From the NCBI RefSeq assembly GCF_038007305.1, contig NZ_JBBOWV010000001.1, forward strand, positions 310,001 to 374,000: a stretch of 64,000 nucleotides of DNA, read 5' to 3'. Of the stretch, positions 17,434 through 26,327 are shown one piece after another. The notes beneath the pieces were generated by a model, which worked only from the letters and a program-made list of their open reading frames with translations, did not search any database and was not told the DNA's origin. Position numbers and translations under genes: made by a program. The DNA comes from Solibacillus sp. FSL W7-1436. GTDB taxonomy: Bacteria > Bacillota > Bacilli > Bacillales_A > Planococcaceae. Position 1 is the stretch's first letter; each line of letters starts with the position of its first letter.

Positions 17434-18828
17434 TTAGTTAGTTGCTAAATTTACGATTGCTTCTGCGTAAATGGCAGTCGCTTTTATCAAGTTATCAATA
17501 TCAACAAATTCATCGGCCTGATGGGCAACATCTAGTTCGCCTGGGAACAGCATTCCGAATGCGACCCCCTTTTTCATAACGCGAGCATATGTCCCCCCTC
17601 CAGTTGAAAGTGGCTTCGAGTAGTCATTGCTGTATTTTCGATATACTTGCAGCAATGTTTGAACCAATTCATGTTCCTCGCTCACATAATGCGGGACTGA
17701 ATTACTCACTACATCTAATGTAAATGCTTCATGCTGCAGTAATGCCTGTGCTTTCGTTATTTTCTCTTCAAACGGATATGTCACCGAATAGCGCATACTT
17801 ACTTCAATTGATGCACCACGCTCATTAAAAGTGACGATTCCAGGATTTAGAGTAGTCGGTCCTGACATTGCATCTTCAAATTGGAAATCCAATGCTTTTC
17901 CAAAATGATCGTTGTCAAAAACATGGACAATGAATTCGATAAACGACTTACTTTGTGTTGTTTCCACAATACTTTGTAAAAATTTCGCTAAATAAACCGC
18001 TGCATTTTTCCCCTTTTCCGGTTCCATTGCATGGGCTGATTTACCTTTCACAACAATTATAATCCCATTATCGTTATTAGTGAAAGTGCCTTCAACATCA
18101 TTTTCTTTTAAATATTTCAGAAAATTCTCACTTGTGCTTTTTTCGGCATATTTTAAAGTAGCTGTTGCTTCATCCGGCACCATATTTGTTCGGCTGCCTG
18201 CATAGAATGACAGTAATTGCTCGTCGCCTGATCGTTTTTCTTTACTGGAGAACGTTAAATGAGCAATACCTTTTTCAGCGTTGATTAGCGGAAAATCTGC
18301 ATCAGGTGCAAAACCAATTGTCGGCATTTCCTCTTTTTCGAAGTAGCGCGTTACACATTGGAATCCGCTTTCTTCATCTGTACCAATAATCATACGTACA
18401 CGTTTTTTCAAAGGGATTTTCGCATCGTGGATCAGTTTCATCGCCAGCCAAGCTGCCATTGTTGGACCTTTGTCGTCTATCGCACCACGGCCAAACAATT
18501 TACCATCTGCGACTTGTCCTTCAAACGGAGGATATGTCCAGCTTGCAGCATCTCCGGCAGGTACTACATCTACATGACAAAGCACACCAACAAGTTCTTT
18601 ACCTTGCCCCATCTCAATATGGCCGGCCATATGATCCACGTTTTTTGTAGTCATCCCTTGTTCTAAACCTTTTTGAAGCATAAATTCCAATGCTGCTTTC
18701 GGACCAGCACCGAAAGGCATTATATCAGAAAAATTATTTTCATCTTTTACACTTTCTATTTGAATTAATTGCTGTAATTCTTGAATAAGCTCTTCTTTTC
18801 TTGCCTGAGCCAGCTGTAACCAATCCAT
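17434..18828 (-). CDS. pepV: Dipeptidase PepV (M20 family)
   Basis: The protein has 464 residues. Zinc ligands and catalytic residues are visible: GVLCHVDVVPAGD (His-x-Asp), FGRGAIDDKGPTMAA (bridging Asp), MIIGTDEESGFQC (catalytic Glu pair), FAPDADFPL, and a C-terminal MLFPGELDVAHQADEF with the last His ligand. PepV hydrolyses unspecific dipeptides and some D-Ala-containing peptides in the cytoplasm. The B. subtilis counterpart is YtjP. It is the first gene of a pepV-dat operon. GAGGTG precedes the ATG. Confidence 0.95.
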   Translation of the reverse strand: MDWLQLAQARKEELIQELQQLIQIESVKDENNFSDIMPFGAGPKAALEFMLQKGLEQGMTTKNVDHMAGHIEMGQGKELVGVLCHVDVVPAGDAASWTYPPFEGQVADGKLFGRGAIDDKGPTMAAWLAMKLIHDAKIPLKKRVRMIIGTDEESGFQCVTRYFEKEEMPTIGFAPDADFPLINAEKGIAHLTFSSKEKRSGDEQLLSFYAGSRTNMVPDEATATLKYAEKSTSENFLKYLKENDVEGTFTNNDNGIIIVVKGKSAHAMEPEKGKNAAVYLAKFLQSIVETTQSKSFIEFIVHVFDNDHFGKALDFQFEDAMSGPTTLNPGIVTFNERGASIEVSMRYSVTYPFEEKITKAQALLQHEAFTLDVVSNSVPHYVSEEHELVQTLLQVYRKYSNDYSKPLSTGGGTYARVMKKGVAFGMLFPGELDVAHQADEFVDIDNLIKATAIYAEAIVNLATN

Positions 18829-18999
18829 AAATACACCTCATTTTTATAATATTGTTATTGTACTCCTTCTTGTTAAAATTACAATAATCATTTGACAAAA
18901 TCATTACAACCTATATTTCTAGGAATATTAAATATATGAATTTTCTGTAAAAATAGTGTTTTTCGTCTCTCATTTCTGGAAATCTGTTTGGTTTTCCGC
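18829..18999. other. Intergenic region upstream of pepV and ytzE
   Basis: This AT-rich divergent region must hold the pepV promoter. Two weak SigmaA candidates are visible on the minus strand (TTGTAA-N17-TATTGT and TTGTAA-N16-TACAAT); I cannot choose between them. Confidence 0.4.
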
Positions 19000-19148
19000 T
19001 ATAATGTATGTGTCAGAACATCTATTCTGACCAAACTTTCAGAAAAGGGGATGTCTAAGGCAAACTATTAAAGCCTAAGTGCACTCCGCACATATTTTGT
19101 CGTCCGCTAGTCTTATGCCATGAGAATTTAAGATCGAAGGAGTGGTTT
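19000..19148 (+). ncRNA. Structured 5' leader of ytzE (unrecognised)
   Basis: A TATAAT at 19000-19005 would start transcription near 19012. The transcript would then begin with a perfect 7-bp hairpin (GTCAGAA with TTCTGAC, 19012-19031), followed by a CTAAGGC/GCCTAAG stem with one mismatch (19055-19079) and a GTGC/GCAC hairpin (19079-19091). The leader is about 140 bases long for a 73-codon regulator gene. I do not recognise a known riboswitch class. Confidence 0.4.
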
Positions 19149-19154
19149 TTAGAA

Positions 19155-19376
19155 ATGAAGCCAACTACTGATAGAATGCTTAATCGTATTAAAGACGTGT
19201 ATATGTTTATCCTGAATAAAGGAGAAGTGACTACACAGGATTTAGTCGAAGAGTTTAACATCACTCCTCGCACCATTCAAAGAGATTTGAATGTGTTAGC
19301 CTTCAATGACTTGGTAATGAGTCCAAGTCGGGGTAAATGGACAACGACGAAGAAAAAAGTAAAAATGACATCTTAG
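19155..19376 (+). CDS. ytzE: YtzE-like DeoR-type HTH regulator
   Basis: The 73-residue protein is a single DeoR-type winged helix: LNRIKDVYMFILNKGEV, then TTQDLVEEFNITPRTIQRDL as the recognition helix, and NDLVMSPSRGKWTTTKKK as the wing and basic tail. It lacks the sugar-phosphate sensor domain of full DeoR proteins. Length and neighbourhood match B. subtilis YtzE. GAAGGAG lies about 12 bases upstream of the ATG. Targets are unknown. It sits in an unusual transcript with structured RNA on both sides. Confidence 0.85.
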   Translation: MKPTTDRMLNRIKDVYMFILNKGEVTTQDLVEEFNITPRTIQRDLNVLAFNDLVMSPSRGKWTTTKKKVKMTS

Positions 19377-19414
19377 AATTCTTGAAAGCGGCTGATTCTT
19401 TATTTTGTGAGAAA

Positions 19415-19556
19415 GGACTAATTGTCCCAACATAACGTAAGGTGTCGATCAGTTACACATGAAATATTATGAACCTTGCTGTGTCAGCAAGCGTTCACTT
19501 AGTTCTTGACACAAGAACTAAAAGAAGCGAATGCCTTTTCGTCGGGGCATTCGCTT
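19415..19556 (+). ncRNA. Hairpin-rich 3' region of ytzE ending in a terminator (candidate sRNA)
   Basis: Four hairpins follow in order: GGAC/GTCC (19415-19427), a perfect CTTGCTG/CAGCAAG (19475-19491), a perfect AGTTCTTG/CAAGAACT with a 3-base loop (19501-19519), and the terminator AAGCGAATGCC/GGCATTCGCTT (19525-19556) shared with convergent rsuA. An ATG at 19459 opens a 16-codon frame (MKYYEPCCVSKRSLSS) with a GGTG about 15 bases upstream. It could be a 3'UTR-derived small RNA, a leader-peptide-like unit or simply a long trailer. No good internal promoter was found. Confidence 0.4.
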
Positions 19557-19565
19557 TTCTATTGT

Positions 19566-20279
19566 TTATGATTTTGACGCTAACAGCTCAAGTTCCTGTT
19601 CTGTCAGCTCGCGGTATTCACCTAATGCCAGTTCTTCATCAAGGTGCAATGTTCCCATAGACAGACGTTTTAAATACGTAACCTTCTTGCCTACTGCCAC
19701 AAACATGCGCTTCACTTGATGGAATTTCCCTTCCTGGATCATCAGTTCAATTTCCGATTGCTCGCCGGACACTAATATTTTCAATTCTCCCGGCTTTGTA
19801 TGATAACCATCTTCCAATGTTACACCTTGTGCGAAGGCTTCGATATCAGCTTCCGTTACTACCCCGTCAATTTTGGCATAATACCATTTTGGGACATGCT
19901 TTTTAGGAGAAAGCAGATTGTGTGCTAAATTACCGTCATTTGTAATGAGCAGCAGCCCTTCCGTATCTTTATCCAAACGTCCGACAGGGAATGGCTCAAA
20001 GTGCTGATGAGCGGGATCGAGTAAATCAATGACCGTTTGATCGTAACGATCTTCAGTCGCTGAAATGACACCCGGGGGTTTGTTCATCATTAAATAAATA
20101 AACTCAACATATTCCACACGCTCGCCAAATACCGAAACATTTTGTTTTTCAGGATTCACATGCATTGCTGAATCTTTTACTGTAACACCGTCCACTGTTA
20201 CAGCTTTTTGCTTTAATAATAGTTTAACTTCTTTTCTTGAGCCGTAGCCCATATTAGCCAGTAATTTATCTAAACGCAT
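19566..20279 (-). CDS. rsuA: 16S rRNA pseudouridine synthase RsuA family
   Basis: The protein has 237 residues from the ATG at 20279 (MRLDKLLANMGYGSRKEVK), preceded by TGGAGGAC; the frame extends 16 codons further through an upstream terminator. Residues 1-60 form an S4 RNA-binding domain. The catalytic motif PVGRLDKDTEGLLLITNDG contains the essential Asp, and the C-terminus has EGKFHQVKRMF. Family members isomerise U516 of 16S rRNA; B. subtilis has this gene next to ytgP. A rho-independent terminator lies between ytgP and this start. Confidence 0.92.
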   Translation of the reverse strand: MRLDKLLANMGYGSRKEVKLLLKQKAVTVDGVTVKDSAMHVNPEKQNVSVFGERVEYVEFIYLMMNKPPGVISATEDRYDQTVIDLLDPAHQHFEPFPVGRLDKDTEGLLLITNDGNLAHNLLSPKKHVPKWYYAKIDGVVTEADIEAFAQGVTLEDGYHTKPGELKILVSGEQSEIELMIQEGKFHQVKRMFVAVGKKVTYLKRLSMGTLHLDEELALGEYRELTEQELELLASKS

Positions 20280-20292
20280 AAAGTCCTCCATG

Positions 20293-20325
20293 AAAAAAAG
20301 GGGACGCCTACGATGCGACGTCCTC
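20293..20325 (-). terminator. Terminator/attenuator between ytgP and rsuA
   Basis: On the minus strand GAGGACG pairs with CGTCCCC (one A-C mismatch) and seven T follow, only about 14 bases before the rsuA ATG. rsuA expression must come from read-through or another promoter. Confidence 0.65.
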
Positions 20326-20329
20326 AATT

Positions 20330-21946
20330 TTATTTTACTAATCTTAATTTACGTGCAATTTTTGTGAATTTATCACCTAATAATAATTGGGCTAACCCTA
20401 GTCTATAAGAAATCGCGCCGTAAAAGACCGCGCCGACCCCTGCACAAATAATTGCATATAGAAGTGCCAATATCTTCGTATCAGCCGGTGCAATCGCTGT
20501 TAAAACTATATGTGTAATCCATACCGCTAAAGCCATCACGATTGTCAGGATAATAATTAATAGAATACGTCTTAAAACAACAGTCGCATTGTAATCTGTC
20601 ACTTTCTTCAAGACAAAAATATTAATTGTGATTGTCGCTCCATAGCCAAGTGCTGTCGCTAATATAGCTCCATCAACCGACATGAGGTGAATAAGCGGTG
20701 TATTAAGTATCGTTTTTGTAAGCAAGCCGACAAGTAAACTGAAGATGACCCACTTTTGGTAATTGACCCCTTGTAACATAGCAGCGGTTACTGAAAATAA
20801 AGCAAAGAAAATTGCAAGCGGTGCATAATGGCTTAATACTTGTGTACCCATTTCGCTGAAGGAATAGAAGAAATGATATAAATCTTCCGCTAAAATCGAA
20901 ATTCCGATCGCTGCCGGTACCGTAATAAACAACAGCACCTGGTACGTTTTGTCCATCGCACTATGTACTTGACGCAAATTACCTTCCGTATAAAATTTCG
21001 TCACCGTCGGAATGATTGCCATTGAAAAGCCTGTAGCCAAAACAACAGGAATCATAACGATTTTTTGTGTTAACAAGTTGAGCATCGTGAAGTACAGATC
21101 ATAAATTTCCGCTGGTATTCCACTGGCTGCCATCGCACGGTTAAATGTCAGCAAATCAATAAGCTGGAATAATGAACCACCCAGCCCGACGAACACTACA
21201 GGAATCGAATATTTAAAAATCTCTTTGTACATATCCGAATAAGGAAGTCTCTGTTCTCTCGGTGCTACAACCTGAACAGCCTTAATCTCGGGACGAAGTT
21301 TTTTCCAGTAATAAAACAATGTCAAAAGCCCGCCAAGCGCTCCAATAAATGCGGCAAATACCGAGAAATTAATGGCCGTAATCTCATCACCGTCCATCAC
21401 ATTGACAACGATGAATGCCCCGCCTAGTAAAAAGACGATGCGCACAATCTGCTCGACCAACTGAGAAACAGATGTCGGCAAATAATGCCCGTATCCTTGC
21501 AAGTAACCGCGTATCAAACTCATAAAAGGCACAACAATTAATGCATAGCTCACCCACTGGATGACATTTGCAACTTGCTCCACAGTAAATGCCTGTTCAT
21601 CACTATTAATCACTATATTTGCGAGCGGGGTAGCAAGCAGATTCATTAAAATAAACGCTACAATTCCTGTAAGCGTCATCAGTAAAGCACCTGTTTTTAC
21701 CAGTCTGCGGCCGGCATCAAAATCCCCGAGCGCATTATATTTCGATACGAATTTTGATACTGCAATCGGCAGTCCCGCAATGGCAATACTTAACATAATG
21801 TTATAAGGAATGTAGGCGTAATTGTATAAAGCAATATTATCTTCACCTACAATGGCGTAAAACGGGAAAATATAGATTAACCCTAAAAGCTTTGATAGAA
21901 ACAACCCGATCGTTAATATGGCTGTTCCTTTCATTAATGAAGACAT
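20330..21946 (-). CDS. ytgP: MurJ-type lipid II flippase YtgP (MVF/MATE superfamily)
   Basis: The protein is 538 residues from the ATG at 21946 (MSSLMKGTAILTIGLFLSKLLG); an upstream in-frame start adds 16 residues without similarity. About 14 hydrophobic segments run through the whole length, as in the MVF/polysaccharide exporter family. The N-terminal SKLLGLIYIFPFYAIVG and the loop RGYLQGYGHYLPTSVSQLVEQIVRI are typical. In B. subtilis YtgP is the MurJ orthologue, moving lipid II across the membrane for peptidoglycan synthesis; function here is inferred from homology. The ribosome binding site is weak (AGG only). Confidence 0.88.
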   Translation of the reverse strand: MSSLMKGTAILTIGLFLSKLLGLIYIFPFYAIVGEDNIALYNYAYIPYNIMLSIAIAGLPIAVSKFVSKYNALGDFDAGRRLVKTGALLMTLTGIVAFILMNLLATPLANIVINSDEQAFTVEQVANVIQWVSYALIVVPFMSLIRGYLQGYGHYLPTSVSQLVEQIVRIVFLLGGAFIVVNVMDGDEITAINFSVFAAFIGALGGLLTLFYYWKKLRPEIKAVQVVAPREQRLPYSDMYKEIFKYSIPVVFVGLGGSLFQLIDLLTFNRAMAASGIPAEIYDLYFTMLNLLTQKIVMIPVVLATGFSMAIIPTVTKFYTEGNLRQVHSAMDKTYQVLLFITVPAAIGISILAEDLYHFFYSFSEMGTQVLSHYAPLAIFFALFSVTAAMLQGVNYQKWVIFSLLVGLLTKTILNTPLIHLMSVDGAILATALGYGATITINIFVLKKVTDYNATVVLRRILLIIILTIVMALAVWITHIVLTAIAPADTKILALLYAIICAGVGAVFYGAISYRLGLAQLLLGDKFTKIARKLRLVK

Positions 21947-22208
21947 GAAATAACCTACCGTTCTATATGAAATTCTCTCAGTATAACAATTCACTTACAT
22001 TACGAAATCGTAAAGCAAGTTATTTATTTACATTATTTAACTTCCTTCTTGTGACGGTACTCTCATTAAAAAGTTCCCGTACATTTCCTTTTACAAGTTT
22101 ACATGTGAAAGACCATTTACTCAAATAGTTTCTTCACTTCGTGTATAATAAGTAAGAGAAAAATCCGTTGAACGAAAAATTATTGCAAAAGAAAGTGAGA
22201 AATTATCT

Positions 22209-23462
22209 ATGTATGATGTAATTGTAATAGGAGGCGGTCCATCAGGATTGATGGCTGCAATCGCCGCAGCCGAACAAAACAAAAAAGTGCTGCTCCTTGA
22301 AAAAGGCTCAAAAGTAGGAAAAAAATTGGCCATATCAGGCGGTGGACGATGCAACGTAACCAATCGACTATCAGCGGAAGAAATCATTAAGCATATTCCC
22401 GGAAATGGACGCTTTTTATATAGCCCCTTTACCGTTTATAATAATGAAGATATCATTGCATTTTTCGAAGGACTGGGCGTAGCATTAAAAGAAGAGGATC
22501 ACGGGCGTATGTTCCCTGTATCCAACCGCGCACAGGATGTCGTTGATGCACTTGTCAATGAAATGAAACGATTAAAAGTGGAAGTCCGTTTACACACGGC
22601 AGTTAATAAATTGCTCATGGATGATGAAAAAATATACGGTGTACGTTTGGAGAGCGGCGAAGAAATCCGTACAAATGCAGTTGTTGTAGCAGTCGGTGGT
22701 AAAGCTGTTCCTCAAACAGGCTCAACTGGAGACGGTTATCCGTGGGCAGAACGTGCAGGTCACACCGTTACTACGCTTTACCCGACAGAAGTTCCGGTGA
22801 CATCAAAGGAACCGTTCATTCAATCACGTGAATTACAAGGGCTGGCATTACGCGATGCCGCTGTTTCTGTTCTGAATAAAAAAGGGAAAGTTCTTGTAAC
22901 ACATCAGATGGATATGCTGTTTACTCACTTCGGTTTAAGCGGCCCTGCCATTTTACGCTGCAGTCAGTTTATTGTAAAAGAGCAGCTGAAATCAGGCAGC
23001 GCGCCCGTACAGGTCCGTATTCAGTCATTACCGGAGTATAACGAAGAAACATGTTTCCAAATGTTAAATAAAACAATTAAGGAAGAACCGAAAAAAGCGG
23101 TGAAAAACTTATGGAAATCACTTGTTCCTGAACGATGGCTTCTATTTTTAATGGAGCGTGCAGGTATTGACGCACAGTTAACAGGCATAGAATTATCTCA
23201 GGAGAAGATTCGCAACTTTGCACGTGAACTTGTTGCATTTACGATGGACGTTCACGGTACCCAACCGATTGAAAAGGCATTTGTTACAGGGGGCGGTGTT
23301 TCGGTAAAAGAAATAGAACCAAAAACAATGGCTTCCAAGAAAAAACAGGGACTCTACTTCTGTGGTGAGATTTTGGATATTCACGGTTATACAGGGGGTT
23401 ATAATATTACTTCCGCGCTCGTAACAGGACGAATTGCAGGTATGAGTGCGGGTCAACAGTAA
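22209..23462 (+). CDS. ytfP: YtfP/HI0933-family flavoprotein
   Basis: The 417-residue protein starts with a Rossmann dinucleotide-binding motif ([19 protein letters not shown]) and continues with [15 protein letters not shown], both characteristic of the HI0933/BaiN-like family of FAD-dependent oxidoreductases. The C-terminus has the family motif [18 protein letters not shown], which covers FAD. The physiological substrate is not known. AGAAAGTGAG precedes the ATG. It diverges from ytgP across 262 bp; a TATAAT lies at about 22142-22148 without a clear -35. Confidence 0.92.
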   Translation: MYDVIVIGGGPSGLMAAIAAAEQNKKVLLLEKGSKVGKKLAISGGGRCNVTNRLSAEEIIKHIPGNGRFLYSPFTVYNNEDIIAFFEGLGVALKEEDHGRMFPVSNRAQDVVDALVNEMKRLKVEVRLHTAVNKLLMDDEKIYGVRLESGEEIRTNAVVVAVGGKAVPQTGSTGDGYPWAERAGHTVTTLYPTEVPVTSKEPFIQSRELQGLALRDAAVSVLNKKGKVLVTHQMDMLFTHFGLSGPAILRCSQFIVKEQLKSGSAPVQVRIQSLPEYNEETCFQMLNKTIKEEPKKAVKNLWKSLVPERWLLFLMERAGIDAQLTGIELSQEKIRNFARELVAFTMDVHGTQPIEKAFVTGGGVSVKEIEPKTMASKKKQGLYFCGEILDIHGYTGGYNITSALVTGRIAGMSAGQQ

Positions 23463-23551
23463 CGTTTCTGATTTTAATCGTAAAAATACTAGAACTGCTC
23501 ATCATTCCCTAGTATCATAAGAGGTATGTACACTCAGGAGGATACGGCACG

Positions 23552-24367
23552 ATGAATAATTCTCAAAAAAACCAGACTATGCTTTATTTAGCATCAGATG
23601 AGCTAATGCAAACGCATTTATCATGCACTAAAATAAGCAATCGTAATAAAGATGAATTCACCTTTTCCATTCGTGTTTTTTGCTATGTTGAAAAAAATAA
23701 CTCCTATGCGAAAAGTGTTCCATTATATTTGATACTCGGCTTAAATAAACAAGGTGTCGGCATGACTTTAGCTGTCGATTTAGTCAATATCCCAAATGTT
23801 TGCCCGATGCAATTAAAAAAGATTATTGAACATTTGCAAAAAAGTCCGGCACTATTGCTGATCGTTTGTCAGCAGCTCGATAAAATTGCCTCTTCTTCAT
23901 CAATTGAAGAGGCCGTGCAAGCTAAACTCGCAAAGCATTTCTTCATTGAAAATGCACCAAAGGGGATTACTAGCTTTACGACAAACCGGCAGGCAGAAGA
24001 ACTGTACTGGCTCACGCATAAAAATCAGATAATTTCAGATATGGACTCGTTTAAATTGGATAGTGAAGGCGGACATATTGCATTTACCGTTCAAGTTGGC
24101 TTTAAACATGATTTTATTATGCAATGCTATGAAGTAGAGTGCATGATGCATATGTTTAATGAGGACGAAAAGCTCGGCTATTATTTTGAGCTTTATTTGG
24201 ATCAGGAAAATTACCACCATCAGCTACTATATGAAACGCTGCCGGATCAGTTCATGAACAACAAAACATTTTTAAATCAGGTTTTGGAAGAAATGAAAAA
24301 GCGCAATGAAGAGCAATACGACGATTATTTGCAGGATTTAATCGAGAAGTTTACAGCGAGCATATAG
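23552..24367 (+). CDS. Hypothetical protein, 271 residues
   Basis: I do not recognise this protein. It is soluble, without signal peptide or membrane segment, and mixed alpha/beta. Visible features are a central strand-rich part (VPLYLILGLNKQGVGMTLAVD, split by short loops), a helix with EHLQKSPALLLIVCQQLDKI, and an acidic, coiled C-terminus (EEMKKRNEEQYDDYLQDLIEKF). GGAGGAT precedes the ATG. It follows ytfP by 89 bp and ends at a strong bidirectional terminator. Base usage is like its neighbours, so it is probably a lineage-specific chromosomal gene rather than an acquired one. Confidence 0.7.
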   Translation: MNNSQKNQTMLYLASDELMQTHLSCTKISNRNKDEFTFSIRVFCYVEKNNSYAKSVPLYLILGLNKQGVGMTLAVDLVNIPNVCPMQLKKIIEHLQKSPALLLIVCQQLDKIASSSSIEEAVQAKLAKHFFIENAPKGITSFTTNRQAEELYWLTHKNQIISDMDSFKLDSEGGHIAFTVQVGFKHDFIMQCYEVECMMHMFNEDEKLGYYFELYLDQENYHHQLLYETLPDQFMNNKTFLNQVLEEMKKRNEEQYDDYLQDLIEKFTASI

Positions 24368-24368
24368 A

Positions 24369-24405
24369 AAAAGAGTCAATCCCGGTATTGGGGATTGACT
24401 CTTTT
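24369..24405. terminator. Bidirectional terminator between the unknown gene and trhA
   Basis: A perfect 15-bp stem starting AAAAGAGTCAATCCC has a 7-base loop. It sits between convergent genes and works both ways. Confidence 0.9.
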
Positions 24406-24407
24406 GT

Positions 24408-25049
24408 TTATACATATAAGTAAATTGCGAAGAACATCGCGACACTGCCGCCCAAAACAAATAAATGCCAAATTGCATGGTTGTATGGAATGCGGTCATT
24501 TTTGTAAAAGTAAGTGCCGACCGTATAGGAAAGCCCGCCGATTAATAATACGGCAAAGCCTGCGAAGCCTATATGTGCGAATAACGGCTTGGCAACAAAA
24601 ATGATCAGCCAGCCCATCCCGATATAAACAGACAGCGACAGTAATTTAAAACGGTAAACAAAAAACTGTTTCAGCACAATACCGATTGCTGCTAAAATCC
24701 ATTGAACCGCAAAAATTGTCCAACCTAATTTGCCGCCAATTGCGACTAATACGATCGGTGTATATGTTCCTGCAATCATTAAAAATATTGAGCTATGATC
24801 GAGCTTTTTCAGAAATGTTTTATGTTTCGGCCATGAATGATACATCGTTGAAGCAAAATACAGGCAAAACATTGAAATACCAAAAATAATATAACTGACA
24901 AGCTCTAATGTTGTGCCTTGATGCTGAGCTTTGTTTATTAACAGCAATGTTGCGGGAATCGTCAGCAATGCGGCGACTCCGTGTGTCAGTCCATTCCAAA
25001 ATTCTTCCTTTGTACTATATCCACTTTGTTCCATCATGATTTGTGTCAT
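24408..25049 (-). CDS. trhA: Hemolysin III / PAQR family membrane protein TrhA
   Basis: The protein has 213 residues and seven hydrophobic segments. The family motifs are present: NGLTHGVAALL near the N-terminus, ASTMYHSWP with the conserved Ser-His, KLDHSSIFLMIAGTYTP, and the C-terminal IWHLFVLGGSVAMFF with the last His. These His/Asp residues bind zinc in PAQR proteins. The B. subtilis homologue (YplQ/TrhA) is linked to membrane homeostasis and fatty-acid regulation; true haemolysin activity is unlikely. Confidence 0.93.
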   Translation of the reverse strand: MTQIMMEQSGYSTKEEFWNGLTHGVAALLTIPATLLLINKAQHQGTTLELVSYIIFGISMFCLYFASTMYHSWPKHKTFLKKLDHSSIFLMIAGTYTPIVLVAIGGKLGWTIFAVQWILAAIGIVLKQFFVYRFKLLSLSVYIGMGWLIIFVAKPLFAHIGFAGFAVLLIGGLSYTVGTYFYKNDRIPYNHAIWHLFVLGGSVAMFFAIYLYV

Positions 25050-25163
25050 AAAGCCACCTCTTTCATATGTTCAATTATAAAAAAATATATCTAGTTGATA
25101 TAGAAGAACTTGTCATGCTTTCCATATGATATTTATCATGGATTTGCTGGAAACTTTTATTAT

Positions 25164-25234
25164 GACTAAATAATAAGTTCTGTTGACTAAATTCATTCTT
25201 ATAGTGACTAAATTTTTTCATTTAATGACTAAAT
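25164..25234 (+). repeat. Left phased repeat array, 4 copies at exactly 21-bp period
   Basis: The octamer GACTAAAT occurs at 25164, 25185, 25206 and 25227, always preceded by T and separated by 13 unconserved bases. The array ends 130 bp before the NERD gene start. The period equals two helical turns or seven codons; read as TTG/GTG/ATG-ACT-AAA-T it would give Leu/Val/Met-Thr-Lys heptads, but no long frame or ribosome binding site supports translation. A related array lies just after the same gene. Confidence 0.85.
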
Positions 25235-25363
25235 TAATTATTTCTGATGAATTGTGCAGGAAAAACAGACAATATCCGTATTGAAGATTCTTAAAAATAA
25301 AGTTTCGGCAATTCACTTCCAATCAAGAAATAGGCTAGATAGAATTGATTTGGAGGTGTTTTT

Positions 25364-26314
25364 GTGAAAAAATCGAATCATTATTTATTCATTGAAGCAG
25401 CCATCCAGCGAATTCTCCCAAATGATCCGGAAGCTGCCGCATTTCAGGAAGAATTTTACCGTATGAAAGCCGGGTTTGCGGGTGAAAAAAAGCTGAAAAA
25501 TACCCTGAAAGATTTCTCCTTTAAAAGCGATTATTCTATTTTTTATAATTTTGAATGTGTAAATGACCTCGGTTTTACCCATCAAATCGATGCCCTGCTC
25601 ATTACTCCGTATTTCATCCTCATTTTCGAGGTAAAACAACTGACAGGAAAACTCTATTATAAACCTGTTTTTCACGAATTTACCCGCATAACAGAAAATC
25701 AAACGCGGGACAACTTTCCAAATCCCTTTGATCAAGTGTACCGCCATAAACTTTTTGTCAGCCAATTTTTACAAAAATTAAATATAACGATGCCCGTTCT
25801 TCAATTAGTTGTAATAGCCAATTACCGCGCAGAGCTCGACATCTCATTGGAAGGTTTCCCGATTATCCATTTAAGCGGATTGCCCCATCATTTAGAAAAA
25901 CTTTATGCGGAAAATGACCATAAAAAGGTCAATATAGCGTATATATGCTCCCAACTGAAAATGTTAATACACCCTTTGCCCGCCAGAAAAACGATTGCTC
26001 GCTGCCGGCTGAAATCGGGCGTGTTATGCCAAAAATGCGAGTATATGAGCCGGATGCATTACCAGCGCGGCATTTGGCAATGCGAAAAATGCCACTCAAA
26101 ATCCCGGGTAGCTTTACTTGAAGCACTGCATCATTACCGGGTGCTGATCAGTCCTCGTATTTCAAATAAAGAATTTCGTGAATTTACAGGCATAAAAAGT
26201 ACTTTTGCAGCTTCAAAAATATTAGCGAGGCTCAATTTAGAAAAGTATGGTGCAACAAAAGGCCGCTATTATCAAATTCCTGAAGATATTTATTATAAGA
26301 GCGATGATGACTAA
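25364..26314 (+). CDS. NERD-domain protein with C-terminal zinc ribbon
   Basis: The protein has 316 residues from a GTG start, preceded by TGGAGGTG. Residues ~33-150 are a NERD domain: GEKKLKNTLKDFSF, then FTHQIDALLITPYFILIFEVK, with the Asp and Glu/Lys of a PD-(D/E)XK-like nuclease core. Residues ~220-248 hold a zinc ribbon (CQKC, then CEKC), and the last ~60 residues look like a DNA-binding domain (FREFTGIKSTFAASKILARL). DNA processing is inferred from these domains; no activity is proven. The gene stands alone, and 21-bp-phased repeats flank it on both sides. Confidence 0.85.
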   Translation: MKKSNHYLFIEAAIQRILPNDPEAAAFQEEFYRMKAGFAGEKKLKNTLKDFSFKSDYSIFYNFECVNDLGFTHQIDALLITPYFILIFEVKQLTGKLYYKPVFHEFTRITENQTRDNFPNPFDQVYRHKLFVSQFLQKLNITMPVLQLVVIANYRAELDISLEGFPIIHLSGLPHHLEKLYAENDHKKVNIAYICSQLKMLIHPLPARKTIARCRLKSGVLCQKCEYMSRMHYQRGIWQCEKCHSKSRVALLEALHHYRVLISPRISNKEFREFTGIKSTFAASKILARLNLEKYGATKGRYYQIPEDIYYKSDDD

Positions 26315-26327
26315 TAATAGAAGCATT

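Noticed and set aside
19021..19100. Fluoride or preQ1 riboswitch before ytzE
   Set aside because: The conserved core sequences of these classes are not present.
25164..25234. CRISPR array
   Set aside because: The unit is only 8-10 bases with a 21-bp period and no cas genes; spacing is far too short.
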